Shown: positions 5,180 to 9,201 of the stretch, one piece after another | Layout of the letters: the number at the start of each line of letters is the position of its first letter | Numbering within the stretch: the first letter of the stretch is position 1 | DNA from: Thermoanaerobaculia bacterium | Lineage (GTDB): Bacteria; Acidobacteriota; Thermoanaerobaculia; Multivoradales; JAHEKO01 | Direction: 5' to 3' | DNA: 9,201 nucleotides | Assembly (NCBI GenBank): GCA_029287645.1 | Contig: JARFQS010000097.1 | Coordinates: 1 to 9,201 of the forward strand | The notes under the pieces: model-generated | Database searches by the model: none | What the model was told of the DNA's origin: nothing | Seen by the model: the letters and a program-made list of their open reading frames with translations, nothing else | Translations under genes and position numbers: made by a program

Positions 5180-6237
5180 CCGACACAACCAGACACACCG
5201 ACAGCTCCACGCCTCCTACGACCATGAAGGCCATGCTCTTCGAACGGGTCGGGTCGCCACTGCGCCAGGTGGACGCACCGGTGCCGCAATGCGGTCCGGG
5301 TCAAGTGCTGGTCCGGGTTGCAGCTTGCGGGGTCTGCAGAACCGATTTGCATGTCGTGGATGGAGACCTCGAGGAGCCCAAGCTGCCGCTCGTCCTGGGT
5401 CACGAGATCGTGGGCTCGATCGTGGAGCTCGGGCCCGGCGTCGACGGCCTGGAGAGAGGCGATCGGATAGGGATCCCATGGTTGGGCTGGACGTGCGGCG
5501 AATGCGAGTACTGCGCCAAGGGGCAGGAGAACCTCTGCAGCCGAGCCCGCTTCACCGGATACCAGATCGACGGAGGCTACGCGCAGTACACCCTGGCTGA
5601 TGCACGGTACTGTTTTCCGATCCCCGAGAGCTTTTCGGATTTCGAGGCCGCTCCTCTGCTCTGTGCCGGCTTGATCGGCTTCCGCTCGCTGAGGATGACC
5701 GATCAAGCTCGCAGACTGGGGCTCTACGGATTCGGTGCCGCGGCCCACATCATCGCGCAAGTCGCGCAGCACCAGGGAAGCGAGATCTATGCCTTCACCC
5801 GGCCCGGGGACAGCGAAGGACAGGCATTCGCCCGGCGCTTGGGAGCGGTCTGGGCCGGTGGCTCCGACGAGCTGCCTCCCGTCGAGCTCGATGCGGCCAT
5901 TCTCTTCGCTCCGGTCGGGGCCCTCCTCCCGCTCTCCCTGCGAGCCGTCCGCAAAGCGGGTGTCGTGGTGTGTGCGGGTATCCACATGAGTGAGATCCCG
6001 GCCTTCTCGTACGATCTGCTCTGGGAGGAGCGCGTCGTGCGCTCCGTCGCCAACCTGACCCGCCGGGATGGTGACGAGTTCCTGGAGGTCGCGCCTCGGG
6101 TACCGGTGAGATCCCGGATCGAAGTTCTGCCGTTGACTCATGCCAACGAGGCGCTCGAACGGCTCCGCTCCGGCCAGATCGAGGGCGCGGCGGTGCTCGA
6201 TCCCTGGTCGGCGACAGAAGACCGAACGAGATCATGA
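5176..6237 (+). CDS. zinc-dependent medium-chain alcohol dehydrogenase
   Basis: The 353-residue protein is a cytoplasmic zinc alcohol dehydrogenase of the medium-chain dehydrogenase/reductase superfamily, which interconverts alcohols and aldehydes or ketones with NAD(P). The catalytic-zinc residues are C54 (CGVCRTDLH), H76-E77 (GHEIVG) and C163 (PLLCAGLIGF). The structural zinc is held by C107, C110, C113 and C121 (CGECEYCAKGQENLC). The GroES-like fold spans about 17-160. The coenzyme-binding loop is GFGAAA (185-190), with Ala where the third Gly of GxGxxG usually stands. This and LGLYGFGAAAH resemble the TIGR02822-type branch of zinc alcohol dehydrogenases. The ATG at 5176 overlaps the preceding stop, implying translational coupling. 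The Thr/Ser-rich first 16 residues are not typical of the family, so ATG 5224 (MKAMLFERVG) is an alternative start, though it has no ribosome site either. The gene end overlaps the GNAT start by ATGA. The substrate is unknown. Confidence 0.88.
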   Translation: MTDTTRHTDSSTPPTTMKAMLFERVGSPLRQVDAPVPQCGPGQVLVRVAACGVCRTDLHVVDGDLEEPKLPLVLGHEIVGSIVELGPGVDGLERGDRIGIPWLGWTCGECEYCAKGQENLCSRARFTGYQIDGGYAQYTLADARYCFPIPESFSDFEAAPLLCAGLIGFRSLRMTDQARRLGLYGFGAAAHIIAQVAQHQGSEIYAFTRPGDSEGQAFARRLGAVWAGGSDELPPVELDAAILFAPVGALLPLSLRAVRKAGVVVCAGIHMSEIPAFSYDLLWEERVVRSVANLTRRDGDEFLEVAPRVPVRSRIEVLPLTHANEALERLRSGQIEGAAVLDPWSATEDRTRS

Positions 6238-6785
6238 GAATACCCCTCGGACAGGAGGACTTCGTCGTCCGTAGCTACGAGGCCGGCGATGTGGCTGCGC
6301 TCGTGAAGTACGCCAACAACGAGGCGATCGCTCGCCAGCTCCTGGATCACTTTCCACACCCCTACACCGAGGAGACGGCTCGAGAGTGGCTCCAGGCAGC
6401 CGGTGAGCAGGATCCGGAGATCAGCTTCGCCATAGCGAGCTCCCAGGAGCTCATCGGAAGCATCGGACTTCTGCTCCGTGAGGATGTGTTCCGACGTACC
6501 GCCGAGGTGGGCTACTGGCTGGCCGAGCCCTTCTGGGGCCGGGGCATCGTGACTCGCGCGCTCCAGGTCTTCACGCGATGGTCCTTCCGGGAGTTCGGCT
6601 TCGCTCGAATCGAGGCTCGCGTCTACGAGATCAATCCGGCTTCGCGCCGTGTTCTGGAAAAGGCCGGCTTCAATCTGGAGGGCCGCCTACGGCACGCGGC
6701 GACCAAGAATGATCAGTTGATGGACCTGTACGTTTACGCACTCCTGGCGGACGAAGTGGAAGGAGACGAAGAATGGAATGGCTGA
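6234..6785 (+). CDS. GNAT N-acetyltransferase, RimJ/RimL-like
   Basis: The 183-residue protein is a GCN5-related acetyltransferase of the Acetyltransf_3 (RimJ/RimL) type, which transfers acetyl from acetyl-CoA to an amine such as a protein N-terminus or a small molecule. An N-terminal strand-helix unit (FVVRSYEAGDVAALVKYANN) opens the fold. AEVGYWLAEPFWGRGIVTRA (90-109) contains motif A with the acetyl-CoA pyrophosphate loop WGRGI. INPASRRVLEKAGFNLEGRL (133-152) is the motif-B region, with N134 and the family-typical SRRVLEKAGF. The last dozen residues are acidic and probably disordered. The ATG at 6234 overlaps the dehydrogenase stop (ATGA), and the 3' end overlaps the TerC gene by 13 bp in another frame. 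It is therefore embedded in the operon and probably translated by re-initiation. The acceptor cannot be predicted; members of this group act on proteins, spermidine or antibiotics. Confidence 0.87.
   Translation: MRIPLGQEDFVVRSYEAGDVAALVKYANNEAIARQLLDHFPHPYTEETAREWLQAAGEQDPEISFAIASSQELIGSIGLLLREDVFRRTAEVGYWLAEPFWGRGIVTRALQVFTRWSFREFGFARIEARVYEINPASRRVLEKAGFNLEGRLRHAATKNDQLMDLYVYALLADEVEGDEEWNG
6761..6765 (+). promoter_or_regulatory. ribosome binding site AGGAG of the TerC-family gene, inside the GNAT gene
   Basis: GGAAGGAGACGAAGA precedes the ATG at 6773, giving AGGAG with a 7-nt spacer. This is the best ribosome site in the downstream half of the operon and confirms the start even though it lies within the acetyltransferase coding sequence. 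It encodes the acidic tail of that protein (EGDEE). Confidence 0.75.
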
Positions 6786-7519
6786 GTGACCCCCAAGCAT
6801 GGATCGCGTTGATCACCTTGACCGCTCTCGAGATCGTTCTGGGGATCGACAACATCATCTTCATCTCCATTCTGGCGGGCAAGCTTCCCGAGGAGCAGCG
6901 ACAGAAAGGACGCATGATCGGCCTTGCGCTGGCCATGATCATGCGCATCGTGCTGCTCCTGTCGCTCGCTTGGATCGTTCGGCTGACCTCACCCCTGTTC
7001 TCGGTCTTCGGCCATGGAGTTTCCGGGCGGGACCTGATTCTCATTCTCGGAGGCCTGTTCCTCCTCGCCAAGAGCACGCACGAGATTCACGACAAGCTGG
7101 AGGGGGAAGGGGACATCACGGTCTCCTCTGGCACCGCCAGATTCGGCAGCGTGCTGGTGCAGATCATGCTCCTGGACCTCGTGTTTTCCCTCGACTCGGT
7201 CATCACCGCCGTTGGAATGGTGCAGCAGATCCCGGTCATGGTGACCGCCGTGGTTCTGGCGGTGATCTTCATGATGGTGTTCGCCAAACCGATCGGTGAC
7301 TTCGTAGAGGATCACCCGACCGTCAAGATGTTGGCGCTGAGCTTCTTGCTGTTGGTGGGAATGGCCCTGGTGGCCGACGGCCTCGGTTTCCACATTCCGA
7401 AGGGCTACATCTACTTTGCGATGGGCTTCTCGGTCTTCGTAGAGGTACTGAACCTGCGCCTCCGCAAGAAGCGCAAACCTCTGAAGCTGCACCGGAAGCA
7501 CGTTGAAGAGACAAGCTGA
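6773..7519 (+). CDS. TerC family integral membrane protein (YgdQ-type)
   Basis: The 248-residue protein is a seven-helix inner-membrane protein of the TerC family and by sequence pattern is closest to E. coli YgdQ. Both signature halves of the internal repeat are present: LEIVLGIDNIIFISIL (19-34, D26-N27) and LLDLVFSLDSVITAVGM (133-149, D135 and D141). Approximate membrane spans are 8-34, 48-70, 86-100, 125-150, 154-174, 186-203 and 212-228. KGYIYFAMGFSVFVEVLNL (210-228) leads into a basic cytoplasmic tail (RKKRKPLKLHRKH). Family members include manganese or other metal exporters (for example Alx and B. subtilis MeeF/MeeY), some acting on metals for secreted enzymes; the true substrate of YgdQ-type members is not settled. 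It is the last gene of the operon. No yybP-ykoY manganese riboswitch precedes it, as the start lies within the acetyltransferase gene. No clear terminator is seen in the 27 bp before the convergent receptor gene. Confidence 0.9.
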   Translation: MEWLSDPQAWIALITLTALEIVLGIDNIIFISILAGKLPEEQRQKGRMIGLALAMIMRIVLLLSLAWIVRLTSPLFSVFGHGVSGRDLILILGGLFLLAKSTHEIHDKLEGEGDITVSSGTARFGSVLVQIMLLDLVFSLDSVITAVGMVQQIPVMVTAVVLAVIFMMVFAKPIGDFVEDHPTVKMLALSFLLLVGMALVADGLGFHIPKGYIYFAMGFSVFVEVLNLRLRKKRKPLKLHRKHVEETS

Positions 7520-7546
7520 TCCCGGTTCCCGGAAAGATCGAAGTGG

Positions 7547-9201
7547 CTACTGGGGTCGCCAGCGCAGGGTGACTCCGATCGAGCGTCCAGGAGAGTAGGG
7601 CACCTTGCGATCCGGCGAGTTGTAGTAGAGCGTGTCCAGCAGGTTGCGGCCGTTCACCGACAGCCACAGGCCTTCCTTTACTTCGTACTCGAGGGTCGCC
7701 GACAGTAGGCTGGCCGAAGGAATCGGTTTCTCACCGCTGCCGGGATCGTCCTTCTCGGATCTCTGCTCCCACCGAAGCTGACCGAACCAGGCCCCCTGTT
7801 GCCATTTGCCACCCAGGTAGAACCGGTTGGCGGGAATGTCGGAGAGCGGCTCTCCCTGATCGTCGTCACCTTCCATCAGGTGCGCTCCGAAGTCGAAGCT
7901 CCAGTGATCGTCGATCCGATAGTAGCCTTCGGCCTCGATTCCCTGAATGGTGCCGGACGTCAGATTCACGAAGGTGAGCAAGTTCGGCTCTACCTCGATC
8001 CGCTCGATGTAGTCGTCGATATCGTTGCGAAACAAGTAGCCCGAGATGAAGAGCCTGGAGCCGTACCACCGGAGCCCGGTTTCCAGATTGAAGGACCGCT
8101 CCGGATCGAGCGTCGGATTTCCGATCACCTCGCCCCGGCCCGTGACGCCGCTGAAGTAGCGCTCACTCAGCGTCGGGAAGCGCAATCCCGAGCCCAGATT
8201 GCCGACCAGCTCGAACCCGGCCCCTAGTGGCACCACGAGTCCGGCGAAGCCGCTGGCCGCCGAATCGTCGGTACTCTCATCACCCGTATTGGCCTGCCTC
8301 TGATACGTCAGGCGCCCTCCAGCCACCAGGGTCGCCGGACCCCAGTTCCATTCGATGGCACCGTAGGCCCCGACCTCGTCTTCTTCTCCATCGTTCAAGG
8401 TCGTTTGATCGACGACCTCCTGGTCGATCAGGTCGACTGTTCTTTCGCGCGCCGTGACCCCACGTCGGCCGACCCAGTCGATGCCGAAGCGCACCGACTT
8501 GCCACCCGCGAGGGTCATCTGCCGCTGCCAGTTGAGTCCCAGGTCGAAAGCCTGGTTGTCGACCTCGGAGAACGAAACCTCCTCCTCGACCACCTCGGTC
8601 TGTAGGTCGTTGGGATGGGCCCAGGCCTGCAGGTCCCATCCACTGTCGGCGCTCATGCCGAACCGGAGCAGGAGATGACGCTCCTCGGGGTAGAGGGTCG
8701 TGCGCTCCGGATAATCGGTGCTCGCCTTACCGATATCGCTGGCCAACGATCCGATGCCCAGCAGCTCGTAGCGATACCGCTCCGTTGCCCACTCCTTCTT
8801 CACGGTTGCGGAGGTCTGGGTGAAGGCCGAGTCGAGAGTCTCGCCCTCGGGAGTCTCGCTCTCCGAGGCGGTGCGATGCGCCAACCCACCTGACCAGCCC
8901 TGGTCTCCCCACCCGACCGTGCCGAAAGCCTCGTTGCCTTGACTGGCATAGCCAGCCTCCACGGACCAGGAGTCGAAATCTCGGGGAAACAGCTGGACGA
9001 CGCCTCCAATGGCCCCGGAGCCGTAGTACGTAGAAGAGGGTCCCCGCACGACATCGACCGAGCTCATCAGCAAAGGGTCGAGGAACGAAGCCGAAACACC
9101 AGCGCGCCTCTCCGCCATGATCCGCATGCCCGAGACCAACGTCATCACCCTTTGGCGTGACATGCCGCGAATCGAGTAGGTCTGGAGGAGACCCCCCTGA
9201 C
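7547..9201 (-). CDS. TonB-dependent outer-membrane receptor, 5' end outside the window
   Basis: About 551 residues are visible. The frame is open through base 9201, so the true start, signal peptide and TonB box lie beyond the right edge; the in-frame ATG at 9163 is internal. The visible N-terminal part is a plug domain: QTYSIRGMSRQRVMTLVSG, then VVRGPSSTYYGSGAIGGVVQ, the latter typical of TonB receptors. The rest is a beta-barrel of alternating strands, with LRFPTLSERYFSG, IGNPTLDPERSFNLETGLRW, TSGTIQGIEAEGYY and the final NGRNLLDTLYYN and SIGVTLRW. These fit the BtuB/FepA/hemin-type class of receptors, which import iron complexes, haem or cobalamin with energy from TonB-ExbBD. The ligand cannot be assigned. 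The protein ends in LRWRPQ rather than in the aromatic terminal residue usual for outer-membrane barrels, though W occurs three residues before the end. The gene ends 27 bp from the TerC-family gene, tail to tail. Confidence 0.9.
   Translation of the reverse strand, partial: QGGLLQTYSIRGMSRQRVMTLVSGMRIMAERRAGVSASFLDPLLMSSVDVVRGPSSTYYGSGAIGGVVQLFPRDFDSWSVEAGYASQGNEAFGTVGWGDQGWSGGLAHRTASESETPEGETLDSAFTQTSATVKKEWATERYRYELLGIGSLASDIGKASTDYPERTTLYPEERHLLLRFGMSADSGWDLQAWAHPNDLQTEVVEEEVSFSEVDNQAFDLGLNWQRQMTLAGGKSVRFGIDWVGRRGVTARERTVDLIDQEVVDQTTLNDGEEDEVGAYGAIEWNWGPATLVAGGRLTYQRQANTGDESTDDSAASGFAGLVVPLGAGFELVGNLGSGLRFPTLSERYFSGVTGRGEVIGNPTLDPERSFNLETGLRWYGSRLFISGYLFRNDIDDYIERIEVEPNLLTFVNLTSGTIQGIEAEGYYRIDDHWSFDFGAHLMEGDDDQGEPLSDIPANRFYLGGKWQQGAWFGQLRWEQRSEKDDPGSGEKPIPSASLLSATLEYEVKEGLWLSVNGRNLLDTLYYNSPDRKVPYSPGRSIGVTLRWRPQ

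Noticed and set aside
5116..6141. Long minus-strand open frame (341 codons) opposite the alcohol dehydrogenase
   Set aside because: It is the antisense shadow of a GC-rich gene whose plus-strand product has all zinc ligands and a coenzyme loop; the minus product shows no recognisable motif.
6773..7519. Reading the TerC-family gene as a tellurite-resistance determinant
   Set aside because: No terB, terD, terE or terZ genes accompany it, and the sequence pattern is YgdQ-like; the family name alone does not support tellurite resistance.
7520..7546. Possible bidirectional terminator between the convergent TerC and receptor genes
   Set aside because: Only a weak CCGG/CCGG symmetry is present in 27 bp, with no adequate stem or T-run.
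9161..9163. ATG as the start of the TonB-dependent receptor
   Set aside because: The frame continues in plug-domain sequence (QTYSIRG) to the window edge, so this Met is internal and the gene is truncated by the window.

Overview
The window is GC-rich (roughly 60% or more by eye) bacterial chromosomal DNA, tightly packed with seven complete protein genes transcribed as +, -, +, then a five-gene + run, and one truncated gene on - at the right edge (eight CDS in all). A TonB-dependent outer-membrane receptor and a secreted amidohydrolase with a Sec signal peptide point to a Gram-negative, diderm organism. The gene families, the GTG start and the near-leaderless start suggest an environmental lineage such as Acidobacteriota, Myxococcota or a relative. 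This placement is inference; there is no rRNA or other phylogenetic marker here. I see no phage genes, transposases, CRISPR arrays, tRNAs or rRNAs, and base composition looks even throughout, so this looks like core or household chromosome rather than an island.

Layout. Bases 1-286 hold no supportable gene but contain a short tandem repeat and two strong GC hairpins. A TrmH/SpoU-type tRNA 2'-O-ribose methyltransferase follows (287-1072, +), with a -10-like element almost touching its start codon. Convergent to it is a PaaI-like hotdog thioesterase (1113-1538, -). This diverges from a family 2 glycosyltransferase (1654-2679, +) that carries a C-terminal Rossmann-type nucleotide-binding domain. 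The 115 bp between the two divergent genes contain an imperfect inverted repeat.

After a 112-bp gap with a palindrome and an extended -10 promoter comes a probable five-gene operon, 2792-7519 (+). It encodes a secreted metal-dependent amidohydrolase, a 122-residue protein of unknown function, a zinc-dependent medium-chain alcohol dehydrogenase, a RimJ/RimL-like GNAT acetyltransferase and a TerC/YgdQ-type seven-helix membrane protein. Junctions are 12 bp apart, ATGA overlap, ATGA overlap and a 13-bp overlap, which strongly implies co-transcription and translational coupling. Three of the five products (amidohydrolase, alcohol dehydrogenase, TerC) belong to metal-binding or metal-transport families; a shared metal-related role is only a suggestion. 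The right end holds the 3' portion of a TonB-dependent receptor gene (7547 to beyond 9201, -), convergent with the operon.

I did not find a clearly novel system. The points most worth following up are the palindrome and promoter pair ahead of the operon, the unrecognised 122-residue operon member, the N-terminal domain of the amidohydrolase, the glycosyltransferase fusion, and an Asn-to-Thr change at a conserved motif position in the TrmH homologue.
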